The notes under the pieces: generated by a model
The model's database searches: none
Seen by the model: only the letters and a program-made list of their open reading frames with translations
What the model was told of the DNA's origin: nothing
Program-made: the position numbers and the translations under genes
Shown: positions 1 to 11,200 of the stretch, one piece after another
Layout: each line of letters starts with the position of its first letter
Numbering within the stretch: position 1 is the first letter of the stretch
NCBI GenBank assembly: GCA_946965045.2
Contig: OX337231.1
Coordinates: forward strand, 1,364,001 to 1,428,000
Origin: Epithemia pelagica
Lineage: Eukaryota > Bacillariophyta > Bacillariophyceae > Surirellales > Surirellaceae
Length of the DNA: 64,000 nucleotides
Direction: 5' to 3'

Positions 1-2
1 AA

Positions 3-869
3 GAGTTTACCAACTGTGTTGAGTCGCTCGAGGAAGAAGCAACAACAGGCCAACTTGATTCCACGGAAGTATTCTTCTTCACCGATAATTCCACGGTGGA
101 AAGGTGTTTCTATAAGGGGTCGTCGTCCAGCCCAAAACTTCTAGACCTCGTAATCCGTTTGAGGCGACTAGAAATGAAGCACCATGCCTTGAGACTCCAC
201 ATTTCTCACGTCTCGGGTAAACGGATGATCGCTGTTGGAGTTGACGGAATTTCAAGAGGTCAATTGAATGAAGGGGTGATGGCAGGGTCGCCTATGCTGT
301 CCTACATCCCCCTTCACAAAACTCCTATCCAAATGTCAGATACTCTCTTTGAATGGGTCCGATCTTGGTTGGGTGCCAAGACGGAGCTCCTAACCCCCAT
401 GGATTGGTTCACCACTGGCCATGACGTCAGGGGATGGACGCTCCCGTCGGATCATAACGATCTGTCCCTGCCAATCCTTCGGCCAGGACATTTTGTATGG
501 GCTCCTCCCCCGGGAGGAGCAGACGTGGCTTTAGAAGAACTTCGAAAAGCCCGTCATAAGCGTCAGTCTTCCATGCACGTCTTCTTGTGCCAACGCTTAC
601 TTACACCTAAGTGGTTTAAACAATTGCACAAGGCTTACGACCTTGTGCTGGAAATTCCAGCGGGAACTTCGTTTTGGCCTGAAGGAAACTTCGAACCTCT
701 AATCGTTGGTCTTGTTTTTCCTTTTATCAGGTCACAGCCATGGCAACTCCGAGGAACACCGAAGATGTTCTCAATGGATCGGAAATTGCGCAAAATGTGG
801 AAAGAAGATCCCGTGGGTGGACGGGATCTTCTGCGCAAATTTTGCGTACAGTGTTGGAAAATGCTCTGA
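3..869 (+). pseudogene. RT-RNase H polyprotein C-terminal part of element 1 (partial)
   Basis: The open frame enters from the left edge in frame 3. It carries FTDNSTVE (about 75-98), an RNase H-like acidic motif, followed by a segment typical of RNase H domains of diatom retroelements (LRLHISHVSGKRMIAVGVDG). The frame stops at 867-869. The Cys-rich domain that should follow continues in frame 1, so there is a frameshift or small deletion between about 710 and 869. The upstream reverse transcriptase lies outside the window. This is a remnant of the pol gene of the YR retrotransposon whose recombinase and terminal repeats follow. Family membership rests on motif recognition and the downstream repeat structure, not on a search. 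Confidence 0.65.
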
Positions 870-1395
870 ATGTCGGAGCGCATGGTGTCCAGGGTGTTAT
901 TCTTTGAGCGACGATGACCGGTTCTACGTCGCGTCGCGGAACACCATGGTAGAAGAATCGGATCAAGACCGTCTGGTTGCTGAGACTTGGAGGAGTCGCA
1001 CCAGAGACCGTCGGGAGGATTTCAATCAAGCACGAGCCGGCGATCACATGGTCACGCCGTTCGAATGCGATTTGTGCGTGTTCCGGAAACTGCGACAAGA
1101 GGAGCCTGACTCGCAAAACCTCAAAGACCAGTACCTTCTCACTTGCATAAGACGAATGAACTTGGACGCCTTTTGGAGCAGGGCTACGAGCACGGTCATG
1201 CAGAACACGAGGAATGCAAAAATGATGATAGAAAAATCCAAGAAAGTTGAGATTCCATTCGGACCCTTCAGAAGCCCTGGTCCTTTCCCAAATTACGACC
1301 ATTGTGGCTATCATGTGGCTTTCCTAATGCTGGATGCGTCGTTGGATCAAGGAAAGTATCATCGAGACAGAAAGCAGTTTGATACGATACGATAA
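706..1395 (+). pseudogene. Cys-rich middle part of element 1 polyprotein
   Basis: Frame 1 holds CX2C pairs: CAKC (about 793-804), then CSECRSAWCPGCY (about 868-906), which looks like a small zinc-binding module, and then CDLC (about 1069-1080). The segment GDHMVTPFECDLCVFRKL marks a domain found between RT-RNase H and recombinase in this element type. The first fifty or so codons overlap the preceding frame and may be spurious; convincing coding starts near 860. The frame ends with TAA at 1393-1395, but frame 1 reopens at once and leads into the recombinase, so this stop is either a mutation or an element-specific break. No function can be assigned beyond probable nucleic acid binding. Confidence 0.5.
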
Positions 1396-1419
1396 TTTCG
1401 CTCTACCTATTCAAATCAT

Positions 1420-2301
1420 GTGAGAGCAACGGCTTCTACGTTGGTAAATGGCCATCCGTTGGTGCTTACAGACAACAATGGAAAGGCCTTTTCCCGAATG
1501 GGTCAGGATGAGAGCGGTTCGTTATGGTTTTCCAGATTTGTGGAAGGATGTCGACGTCGAATGGGCCAAGATTGGCGACCTGATCAGGCTGTGACCAGTG
1601 AACTAATGCAAGCCTTGTTGGGCTCAATCGAAGAGGAGATTGTGGAGAACCGAGAAGAACACGACGCGTTCTTCCTTGTTCTTGCTGGCACCTTCTTTGC
1701 CACGTCATACGTTTTGTCGTTACGAGGCCCAGAGGGTTTGCTGCTGGACTTGAATGCGCTTGTAAAATACATGGATCTTTACAGGCAACGAAACTGTATT
1801 GTGGTTGGGTTGTGGGGACAGTTCAAAGGAGAGCATATCGAACGCTCACACCTTTTGCCATGTTGCGACGAGACCAGCAGTGGAATAAACATAAGACGAT
1901 GGATAAATCGGGCAGTTTGCCTGTCCCAGGAGATAGGACGATGGTCGGGACCATTGATGCTCAATCGCAATGGGACCCCCATCACGTCAAGAGCTTTGGA
2001 CGACACTCTTCATCGTCACTTGATAAAAATCTTCGTTGAGCGGAAGGACCTTTTCCCGCTTGCTGCCATCAAAGACGAAGAGGACATAATATCAAGATAC
2101 GCAGTCTTTCGATCCTTCCGGAGAGGATCAAATACGAGAGCCAAAGAAATTGGCGTTGCCACTCCAGACGTTGATACAGTCAACCGCTGGAGAACGAAAG
2201 AAAATGCGGGCACAAACAAGCCAGGAGCCAGGATAGACCACATGTACGCCGATCTAAACTTGCTTGTGGGTCCGTTCTTGAGGTACACTCGGTCCATGTG
2301 A
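1420..2301 (+). pseudogene. Tyrosine recombinase of element 1
   Basis: This 293-residue frame has the layout of a YR catalytic domain: LRGPEG (about residues 101-106, catalytic Arg I), GQFKGE (the beta-hairpin Lys region), SFRRGS (about 231-236, in place of HxxR with the His not obvious), NRWR (His/Trp position) and a Tyr in MYADL near residue 276 as the probable nucleophile. YRs of DIRS-order elements integrate circular cDNA without target duplication. It is in the same frame as the Cys-rich segment upstream, separated by the TAA at 1393. It ends 27 bases before repeat B1, as expected in a Ngaro-like element. The lack of a clear catalytic His could be divergence or decay. Confidence 0.6.
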
Positions 2302-2328
2302 TTGCCCAGTCGAGATTCTCGGTGGAGG

Positions 2329-2753
2329 GGGTTTTGGTTCCTACAAGTTGAGAGAAAGCCGACATGGCAAGGCGTTTTCTCTTCTTGATTGTTGGTTTAT
2401 GGGTTTGTTCCGTCACAGTCTGCTGTCCCTTGCCCCCTTTGCGATTGCATGGTGCTACCTGATTGCGTTGGGGGAATCCAGGGGAACAAACAGGAGTCTC
2501 GACATGGTTCATTTACCCGTGGCTGATAAATTGGTACCCTTAGCTGGTTACAGAACACCGGCTTTGGCCCTGAGTGGAGAAGGTGTCGCCTTCCCCCCAC
2601 AACACGATCTAATCATATGATTATGATCGCGAGAATCTAATTTGTTTAAGTTATTGAGTTGTTTCATCTGTTTGTTCGCCTTGTATCTTTGGCTGCGAGG
2701 GATCTCTTGCTTGGATGGCTACGAGGAAGGGCCCAAGGTCGGCGTGCGAGTGC
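2329..2753 (+). repeat. Split direct repeat copy B1 of element 1
   Basis: This 425-bp unit is repeated at 3294-3718 in the same orientation, offset by exactly 965 bases, with one substitution seen (about 2425 G versus 3390 A). It starts with GGGTTTTGGTTCC and ends with GCGTGCGAGTGC. Short ORFs inside both copies are shadows of the repeat. The near identity means the element moved recently compared with the decay of its frames, or that gene conversion keeps the repeats alike. Confidence 0.85.
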
Positions 2754-3293
2754 ACTCAATGTACATCAAAGTTTAAGCGGGATCAAGAAGCGGGATTGGA
2801 CCACGTCACGGAGCCTTCGCATTGATTGTGAGCGAAGAGAGAGAGCCGGGCGAGATTCAGAGAACATCGCCGGTACACCGAACAGAAAATAAATGAGGCA
2901 GAACAGGCGTGCAATTCGGAAGTCGAATTTGTGAAAGTATGTGTATCACATCTACTGCGACAAAACACTTCCAGTTCAATCTCTGAAGTGCTATCATACA
3001 AGAACCAAGGACTCGGCCTTTCAAGAGACCTGGCTTATATGGAAGCAGACAACAATGCGCCAAAATGAGGTCCCTAGTGGAGCGCAAGCATCGACCAGAT
3101 CCACTGAGCCAAAGACGCAACAAACAAGACAAGAGGGAGAAGGAGCTCTCACTCTTTGGATTTCCTAAGGTTCGACGGCAAAGGCTTGATCACCTTTGGC
3201 GTTGTTCTGAGTTCTCTGAAGAGCTGAATCTCCAACTTTCACAGGCACCAGCTAAGTGCCTAGTATTTTCTTTTTTCCCTCCCTTCCCGCCCT
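2754..3293 (+). repeat. Probable repeat copy A2 of element 1
   Basis: This 540-bp stretch lies between the two 425-bp B copies and has no convincing gene. In the split-direct-repeat model it should match the 5' terminal repeat A1, which lies outside the window, so the assignment is inferred from architecture only. Confidence 0.55.
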
Positions 3294-3718
3294 GGGTTTT
3301 GGTTCCTACAAGTTGAGAGAAAGCCGACATGGCAAGGCGTTTTCTCTTCTTGATTGTTGGTTTATGGGTTTGTTCCGTCACAGTCTGCTATCCCTTGCCC
3401 CCTTTGCGATTGCATGGTGCTACCTGATTGCGTTGGGGGAATCCAGGGGAACAAACAGGAGTCTCGACATGGTTCATTTACCCGTGGCTGATAAATTGGT
3501 ACCCTTAGCTGGTTACAGAACACCGGCTTTGGCCCTGAGTGGAGAAGGTGTCGCCTTCCCCCCACAACACGATCTAATCATATGATTATGATCGCGAGAA
3601 TCTAATTTGTTTAAGTTATTGAGTTGTTTCATCTGTTTGTTCGCCTTGTATCTTTGGCTGCGAGGGATCTCTTGCTTGGATGGCTACGAGGAAGGGCCCA
3701 AGGTCGGCGTGCGAGTGC
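3294..3718 (+). repeat. Split direct repeat copy B2 of element 1 (3' end of element)
   Basis: This is the second copy of the 425-bp unit. It is followed by unrelated sequence beginning CCTGGCCTTGC, so 3718 is taken as the 3' terminus of the element. Confidence 0.85.
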
Positions 3719-4092
3719 CCTGGCCTTGCTTCAACCCTGAATTTTAATGGTTAGACAGACAGACGAAAAACGACAAATGCTGTCTGTGTCCACTTGGGAA
3801 CCTGTGAAGATGGCACAGACAAAAAACAGCTAAGCAGTGGACACTGATACCGAGGGTAAGAGTAAGAAGGCCAGTTCGTCATTCGTCAACTTCTTCCGGA
3901 AGTCGGCCCTCCTAAATGCGATCCTTGATCCTTGATCCGGATCCTTGATCCAAAAACCAGCACACAGCGTACTCATTTTACTCGATGTGTCTAATGATGA
4001 ACGGAGAACGGTGAATAGTGAATACAATAGTGAAAGCCTCCAATTCCAATCTCCAACACTACGAGTCATAACATACGGAATACGAAGGAAGG
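3719..4092. other. Intergenic region, element 1 to LRR gene
   Basis: No gene is seen. It holds a short tandem array of GATCCTT-like units at about 3920-3951 and A-rich sequence. It presumably contains the promoter of the LRR gene. Confidence 0.5.
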
Positions 4093-5592
4093 ATGAAGCG
4101 GCGACCAAGCAAAATGATGCGGCTGTGGAAGGGCGTAGTCTCACCGGCGTTGGAGAATTCACCCTTTCTGCTAAGGAAGCGACAACCCAAGGCCATGATA
4201 CAAGCTTGGGAGGAGGCCTGTCGTTCTTTTGAGTCACGCGATCAAACTGAAGCCGAAACGAAAAAGGCTTGTCTTGTTTTGAACAGCATTGTGCTTAACG
4301 CAAGGTCCTTTACCTTTCTCATCAAAGTCTTGGTGGACGAACGACCGGAACCCAGCAGTCGTCTTCAAAACTTGTGCTTGCAAGACGTTACCATTGCCGA
4401 AAACGATGCTCCGGTCGTGACGAAGGATCTAGCTACCTTTATTCAGTTGAATGAGTGCTCGTTGCAAGAATTGAGTCTCCAGTTTGCTTCTCTGCGATGG
4501 GGATGGTCACGCACTAGTGAAACTAGAGCTTTTATTCATTCTCTGAATCAACAGGACCAGTTCTCTACCTTTCGCATGCTCCGAAAAGTGTCGTTTCAAA
4601 ATGTGGATTTGTCGGGCCGTGAAGCGGGTCAGTGTCTAGCTCGATTGTTGGTGGAAGCTCCCATTCAAGAAGTTTGTTTTCGCTATTGTTGTCTGGATAT
4701 GCCCATGGTAGCACACCTTTCCAAGGGCATGAAACAGTCCCAAACATTACACACCTTTCAACTCATGTTTCTTCCCATTGTCTATACCCGGCATGCGGCT
4801 GAGGCCATCGAGTCCGTCTCCTTTCCCGTGTTGAAAACCTTGGCAGAGCTACGAAATTTGAAAAGCTTATCCCTCGCTATGGAAGCTGTGTATTGTTCCG
4901 CGTTGCCTACAATGGCAAAGATTCTGGCCAGCAATCCCAAGTTGGAAGATGTCCGACTGGAAATTTCTCAAATGTTTGGGCACAGCAGTGCCTACATTGG
5001 ACCACGATGTACCCCACCATCGGACAACGAAATGCAACCCTTTTCGACCGCCATTCAGCAGCACGCCTCTCTTCGCGTTTTGTATTTGTCAGGTTGTAAA
5101 ATGGGAGCATATGTTGCCAATAAAATCTTGCAAGTCCTCGAGCACAATCACCACTTGGAGGAACTGTGGTTACAAAACACGCGAAACAATCATCATTTGA
5201 GCTGTGGCGATGAATGGGTAGAGAGCCTGCCCAAATTGCACCATTTACGTACCCTTGCTTTGCCCAATGGTATTTTGGAGCATGATCCCAAATTTTCGAA
5301 TCTGGTGCAAGCTCTCCGCCAAAATGTTAGTCTGAATGCCTGTTACTTTTACGTCCCACCCACCGATGTGCGTTTTTTGCATTCTACCAATGCAACGTCG
5401 TCCATTATTCAACCAATTGTCCGGCGAAACCAATTTTTCCAACGCATTCATTCATCTCAGGGATTGCCACCGTCTGCAACATGGCCAATTCTTTTACAAC
5501 GCATGGACCACACCTGCGAGGACGGGGCTTCGCTGATTTTTTCGTTTCTAAAGCTGGAGACGTTTTGCAACATGAAACCACACTTTCGTTGA
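4093..5592 (+). CDS. Leucine-rich repeat protein (ribonuclease-inhibitor-type LRRs)
   Basis: The product is 499 residues. LRR cores of the LxxLxLxxN/C form are visible at about residues 284 (LEDVRLEIS), 326 (LRVLYLSGCKMG), 354 (LEELWLQNT) and 385 (LRTLALPNG), with spacing near 28 residues where regular, as in ribonuclease-inhibitor-type LRRs. There is no signal peptide, transmembrane helix or partner domain, so it is probably an intracellular protein-interaction scaffold. LRR proteins of this kind form large, variable families in diatoms. The start is the first ATG of the frame; a Lys/Arg-rich N-terminus follows it. The C-terminal 100 residues lose the LRR pattern. Its partner and pathway cannot be read from the sequence. 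Confidence 0.7.
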   Translation: MKRRPSKMMRLWKGVVSPALENSPFLLRKRQPKAMIQAWEEACRSFESRDQTEAETKKACLVLNSIVLNARSFTFLIKVLVDERPEPSSRLQNLCLQDVTIAENDAPVVTKDLATFIQLNECSLQELSLQFASLRWGWSRTSETRAFIHSLNQQDQFSTFRMLRKVSFQNVDLSGREAGQCLARLLVEAPIQEVCFRYCCLDMPMVAHLSKGMKQSQTLHTFQLMFLPIVYTRHAAEAIESVSFPVLKTLAELRNLKSLSLAMEAVYCSALPTMAKILASNPKLEDVRLEISQMFGHSSAYIGPRCTPPSDNEMQPFSTAIQQHASLRVLYLSGCKMGAYVANKILQVLEHNHHLEELWLQNTRNNHHLSCGDEWVESLPKLHHLRTLALPNGILEHDPKFSNLVQALRQNVSLNACYFYVPPTDVRFLHSTNATSSIIQPIVRRNQFFQRIHSSQGLPPSATWPILLQRMDHTCEDGASLIFSFLKLETFCNMKPHFR

Positions 5593-6943
5593 TTCCTGTA
5601 CATAAACCAAATTTTGGACCTTTTCCTAGCAGACCATTTCTTGATTCTCTTTTCAACATTTTTTCATGCCTTGGTTACTCCTCTATTGCCACCTTATTGA
5701 ATCCATGTGCAGGTTTGGGCCATTCCAAGTTTATGAGTTGGTATTGCAACCCAGGTCGTCAACAATTCATTGACGGAGCGGTTACAGCCACTTGTCGTCA
5801 GTGGATTGTACCCGGCGAGCCACGACTTGGAAACAACGACCAGTGTGGAACTCCTGGCTGACCACCAGCAGTTCTAATCATGAATTCATCTTCCAGTCCA
5901 GAGGGATCGATCAGAACGCCAAGTCATTCCCGATACTCGCTTTTTGCTTCAATCTATTGTTTGATATCATACCTTTTTGAGACACGCATCGACGTGCAGG
6001 TTTGGGCCATTCCAAGTTTATGAGTTGGCAAAATGAGTGGTAAAAGCGCCCTTGCCTGGTAAGCAAGCAGCGGAAAAAAGCCATGGCGGGCGACAATAGA
6101 AACGAGGACTTCGACGTCATTGTTGGGAAATTGATCGACGACCTGGTCTCCGCTAGTTACCCTTGCAAAATCACGCAACAAATATGGTTTTATACCGTAC
6201 TCGAAGTCTTGATCGAGGTGAACAACATCACACAGTCCAACTTCTTGCATCGAGGGTCATACCTTGTCCTCTCGCAAGTCCAAAGTAAAAATTCTTGACT
6301 TGCCTGACTGTACCCCGGACCATGTGGTAGTATAGATATTTATCCGTAGACGGACAGCAATATACAGTTTGTGTTGAGAGGTCGTACTAAGCCTAAGGAC
6401 ATGGTCCACTGTCGGTCATATTGAGCCGGGTTTTCATGGACTCTCCATCGTCATCCAAATTTCACTCCCACCTCCCACCGCTGCTGCGATGGTGTTGATG
6501 CGTGACGTTGGCAAAAGGCATTTTGTGAGAATGGATATTTCGGAGCATGAAAATCAGTCTTGCCGGATAAGTCTTTAGTCCCAAAGTACTTAAGAAGACG
6601 GACATCAGATTGGCGATGTCAGTCCATACTATTCATTGATTTCCCTGACCAAGACCAAAAATGATTTAATAGAATATGTCCTATCGTAGTGTCACTTAAA
6701 ATATTTGGTCGGCTGGTTCGCCCAATCACGCCAACCGTCACTTTGATAACAGTTTTCTGAGTAACTAATCCACGGTCAAGTCCATTTACATTTACACGAA
6801 CGAAAGAAACAGTGTATTGCTGCCTCTTGGTGCTTGCTTTGAAAGAGAGGGCAGGTGTTGATTGAAAAGGGTTTTGCAACAACGATAAGAACCAACAAGA
6901 CGGTGTGGAAAAGTACTCTGCTGCTCCTAGGATATGAAAAACA
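5593..6943. other. Intergenic region with a 35-bp direct repeat
   Basis: No convincing gene is present. A 35-bp sequence starting GTGCAGGTTTGGGCC occurs at 5707-5741 and again at 5994-6028. The second copy runs into a stretch (about 6024-6071) resembling the 5' half of a tRNA (D-arm-like GTGGTAAAAGC and a CTTGC/GCAAG hairpin with a 7-base loop), but no T-arm follows. A 71-codon ORF at 6083-6298 has no recognisable features. Confidence 0.45.
5707..6028 (+). repeat. Pair of 35-bp direct repeats
   Basis: The copies at 5707-5741 and 5994-6028 are identical by eye and 287 bases apart. They are too long for a usual target-site duplication. They may be the trace of a small local duplication or of an excised or decayed element. 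Confidence 0.7.
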
Positions 6944-7993
6944 ATGGCTAAATCACCCTCTTTGGAACTACAGAAATTGCATCTGGCTGCCACCAAGACG
7001 GAATGTGAACGATTTGCGGCAGCCTTTCACAAGAAGCAGGCATCGACCAATCTTGGAAACTATTTGGCATGGCGTTCCGAACACTGCACGAGGATCGGAG
7101 CAAAGGTCCAGGCCTCTGCTATGACTGATGAAAAGAAATGGGAAATGGCGTCAGCTCATGCAATTCTCTTTTACAAACTCAAGAGAGAAGCTCAAGAAGA
7201 CTGTACTGTATCGAGTGGCACATCCGACGCTGGAAGTACGGAAGAGGATTCGTTTGGGGATGAGAAGGAATCCACCAAGCAGGAAGAAGAAGAACAGCAC
7301 AACTTCGACGACCACGAAGAACCATGCGTGACGAATGTTCAGGAACCAACACAGCGGAGTCTTGAAGAAATTGAGAACTGTGTAGAAGTGATGGAATCGC
7401 TCCCGAGATTTCTGAGATGTTACCGAAATCCCGAATCAGGAGATATAATGCGTGATCTAAATGGCCGTCGGGTGCTTCATGCCATGCCAGCAAAGCTTGA
7501 TCCAAAATATGGGGCCGATGTCTACGCTTTGGCTATTGCTGTGTATCTAAACCAGCTTTTTGAAGGAGAAGGCCAGCATGGGACTGGTGAAGAATCATAT
7601 GAGCAAATCACAGTGATTCTCGATGTTCGGCCTGGTGCTGGATGGCCCAACGCTCCGGCGTCACAAATGCTCAATTTGTTCCGCCATGTAGCGAATCAAA
7701 TTCACATTCTTCATCCCAACCGGATACACAAATGCATCATGTTCCCCATCCCGCGACCAGCCATTGTCTTGTGGAAGGTTGCTATCAGGCCGTTTCTGGA
7801 TCACAAACTTCGGCAGGTCGTTGAGCTAGTACCCGGGAGTGGTGCAAATTTGAAAGCGCCGACACCCCATGACATGTTGTCTAAGTTTGTGTCACTACAA
7901 GACTCCCACCGGATCGAACGCTATAGAAAGGCTGCATTTGAGTTTCCACCTGGATTCTGGGATGATATAAGGAAAGAGAAGCCAAAGAGCTAG
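6944..7993 (+). CDS. CRAL-TRIO (Sec14-like) domain protein
   Basis: The product is 349 residues. The N-terminal 60 residues look like the helical CRAL-TRIO-N region (NLGNYLAWRSEHC). An acidic E/D-rich linker follows at about 90-130. The C-terminal half carries the Sec14 lipid-binding fold signature: ITVILDVRPGAGWPN (about 223-237), LFRHVANQIHILHPNRIHK and a stretch ending FLDHKLRQVVEL near 290. Such proteins bind and exchange phosphoinositides, phosphatidylcholine or other small lipids between membranes; the ligand here cannot be read. The start ATG gives a full N-lobe. The gene converges on the Tudor-like gene (end at 8206) with about 210 bases between them. There is no signal peptide or membrane span, so the protein is likely cytosolic. 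Confidence 0.75.
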   Translation: MAKSPSLELQKLHLAATKTECERFAAAFHKKQASTNLGNYLAWRSEHCTRIGAKVQASAMTDEKKWEMASAHAILFYKLKREAQEDCTVSSGTSDAGSTEEDSFGDEKESTKQEEEEQHNFDDHEEPCVTNVQEPTQRSLEEIENCVEVMESLPRFLRCYRNPESGDIMRDLNGRRVLHAMPAKLDPKYGADVYALAIAVYLNQLFEGEGQHGTGEESYEQITVILDVRPGAGWPNAPASQMLNLFRHVANQIHILHPNRIHKCIMFPIPRPAIVLWKVAIRPFLDHKLRQVVELVPGSGANLKAPTPHDMLSKFVSLQDSHRIERYRKAAFEFPPGFWDDIRKEKPKS

Positions 7994-8205
7994 GAGAATA
8001 ATGCCATTATTCTTCGGACAAAGTACTTCATTGCTACTTGCTGCATCTTGCACCTCAAATAGTTTCATTACCCACAGGACGTTGAAACAATCTATGCAAC
8101 AATTGATTTAAAATCTGCTGAATTGCAGGAGTAAACAACACAACACTACCGTAGTGATTAGTGATAGTTGTTATCTATTATGCCGAAGTGTCATTGTTTC
8201 AACAT

Positions 8206-11200
8206 TCAATAGGCAAAAATGATGTTGAAAACAGCCCCAACATCCATCAAGTCAGCCAGGATTGGTCGAACTTCTGGAACAATTCGTTTATCCAAGTCCA
8301 AAACAAGACGAAGCCGAACTTGATTCCAGTGGTCGTTGAGCGATGTGTATCCAGAGAAAAAAGGACTAGGATCAAACTCATTCTGATCAAGGAGACGGGA
8401 TGCATTGTTGTAAAGAAGGTGTGCAATCTTATTTTGATCCTCCCTGTCAAGTACATGGTGCAGCCATGCCATGTGGCTGGTGATCCGACCAAGAATCGTT
8501 AACAAACGTGAGCTCTGTTCCTGGAGAAAATGCAGCGATTCCTTCGACACGTTTTCTTCTGATTGAAGCAGCCCTGTCGGTTCTCCAAGAATAAAGTGTC
8601 CGAGAAGAAGCCATTGCTTCACCAGAGCATTCCAGAATTTTTCCAAGGCTTCCTTTGGCCCGCGACGATGACCAGCGATATCTTTTAGCAGCTTTCGTTC
8701 ATCAATGTTGTGAATGTCAAATTCCCTCGACGATGCAGGATAGTCTCCAAGCTCATATTCCAGCAACCTCAAGAAAAACTCGGCACAGCAGGCTTTTACA
8801 TGGACAGATTGGGCAACGCGATTGATAGCAAAATTGGTCATTCGGACCTCGTCGCCTTCGAGAGTGTAATGGTCCTCCATCAAACAATTCAAGCAATCTG
8901 TCCAGAATGTGGTTCCCGCGTCTTTGATGAACTGCTCGTGAATTTTCGGATCTTGTGCCAAGGTTAGATGAAGATATTTTTCACCTAGCTGCATTCGTTG
9001 ACAATCAGGAAATGTTGTTGTTCCACTCGTGGGGCCCCGCAACATAAGAGTGACCAACGACTTACGAATGTCCAATGTCGGGGATCGATTGTGATATATG
9101 CACGTGAAATTGAGTAATTCTGACCCGATGTGACTAAAACAAGAGTGAAGACTTTTCTCGAGCGCCTTGCCGAGAGCCGGATGAATTTCATTCTTCCGCG
9201 AGCAGCTTGAGTCATCATGATGTGGCTTTATGAGACGCCCATCGCCTTGATGATCAAAAACTTGCATGCTCACGAACTTGGCTTCTTCGGTGACTTGTTC
9301 CATGAGATGAACTTTCTTTCTCCCACGTCGTTTTGTTTTCATCTCTGTTAAAGTTTCCTTCGGTCTTCTTCCATTGCGTTTCACTGTAAATTCTGATGTA
9401 GTCTTGATGTTAATCCCCAACATTGTCGTATCGTTCTCCTTTCCGGGTTTTCCTACTACACGTCTAGACTTTTCTTGCGTCGCCACATGTCCAAGTGTCT
9501 TGAGTACTGGCCTTTCCGCGTTGGGTTTAGCGCTGGAAGATTCAACAGGACCAGTATTTGTATGTTTCACCGTGGTTTTGGATGCGCACTTTTTCCGATT
9601 ACATTGTGGTCTTGATGAAGACGGGTTTACAGACACGTGGACGGGACAACTCCCTTCAAACCAATGGTGTGTTCGGTGCTCGGCCACAGTCAGACAAGCA
9701 GCTTTGAGAACCAAATCTACTGCCATTGAGTAGGAGGTCTTTTCGAATCGGACTTTTTTAGTCTTCGAATCTGTCAGAGCAAGTTTAACAACACCTTTTG
9801 GTTCAACACTGTCGACCACAGCAGTTTCCAACTTGACACCTCTACCCTTCTTTTCGCGATGGAGCGGTAGACCGATTAACCATTCAGGGCGCTCTTGTCC
9901 TTTCTGTATGAGATGAACGTTATTCGAAGACAGAGGAATGTCTTTTTCATAGTCCCCATCGTCGTAGAGGATATCGCACACTGCTAACTTTTCAGGTGTT
10001 CCTCGAACGTCGACAACACGGCCACTGAACCAGGATGTCGATGTTCCCCCTTCCCCATTCTGGAAGAAACCTTGCACCCTGTCCCCAGGTTCCACTCCAG
10101 TAGGATCGCGGTCATAAAACCGCTCTCCCTTCCACACGGTCTGGAAGGCAGTTGATGAGCCCGACACTGGGATCAACATTTCGAAATCTTGATCATTCAA
10201 GGTTCGAAGAGATCTAGGTGACTCCGAATGAGTGTAGTGAACTGTTGTAGATGTCTGGTCAAAATAGCGAAGTAGAAGATTGGCCTTGCCCCGGGCCCAC
10301 GTCACTTTTTCTATTTTGGCGGGAAACCACTCTGCTTCAGTTTCTTCTTTTCCTTTCAGTTCACGAGAAAGGATTGACGATGTCTTGCAAAACACTCGAC
10401 ACATGGACCCCCTCTGCGGCATCGGTACAGAACGCGTTGGTTTCTGGTGAGGACTCAATGCCATATCCGCTTTTACCACCGATTGCTTTGCCTCATCGGA
10501 AGATACATACTTCGGCGTTGAGCCGATATTCTCCTTGTCGGCGGTCGCTGCTGTAGCATGCTTGTCCGTTTGTTCAACCATCATCCTCTGGGTAAGGCGT
10601 GAGGGGCCGGTTGGTTGATCCTCATTGTGCGGGACGGACTTTGAAGGAGCAACAGAGGAAGACGAATTATCTGGATGAGCATTTAAGTTGTCAGTACCAT
10701 TCTTAGAGACAGTTGGTCCACAACCGGTCGATTTATTTGCCGATGAAGGCTGCTGACCTGGCTGGGAGCCATGGTTCTGACATTTAGTAGAAGCCGTAAT
10801 CGACCCTTCATCTTTCAAATCCGATACTTTTTCGTCGCCCGAAGCTGTGGGTCGTTTCTTAGACGCCGGTGTAGAATGAGGGCTGCCGCGATACCACTCG
10901 TGTTTGTTGGACTCGGCGATCCTTTCTTCGACAAGGCGGATCACCGGCTGGACAACATTCATGTACGCCATTTTTTGCTTTGAGACGTTGCCTGTCTTGG
11001 AGTCTGTGAAAGCAACAAGAACATGGCCTCGCGACGTGACGCTTTCAACAACTCCGTTCTTGCGACCTCTCCCCCTTGTCTGTTGCTGAACAGGAAGACC
11101 CTGTAGCCATTCCGGGTGGTGAAACCCATTTCTAAGAATATTGACAAAGGTGGATGACAGAGGAATATTCTTTTCAAGTTCTCCGTCATCGTATATCACG

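Larger units (their letters stand above)
1..3718 (+). mobile_element. 3' part of a Ngaro/PAT-like (DIRS order) YR retrotransposon
   Basis: The left edge cuts this element. From left to right it shows the end of an RNase H-like domain, a Cys-rich segment, a tyrosine recombinase, and then a terminal block of a 425-bp unit (2329-2753), a 540-bp unit (2754-3293) and a second copy of the 425-bp unit (3294-3718). I compared the two 425-bp copies by eye and saw one difference, a G/A near 2425/3390. This B1-A2-B2 layout is the split direct repeat of Ngaro/PAT-type YR retrotransposons; A1 would lie left of the window. The coding part carries a frame change and an in-frame stop, so this copy is probably non-autonomous. 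The 3' boundary at 3718 is where repeat identity stops. Confidence 0.8.

Noticed and set aside
6019-6075. Possible tRNA gene
   Set aside because: A D-arm-like and anticodon-arm-like stretch is present, but no T-arm or acceptor pairing follows, so it is not a complete tRNA.
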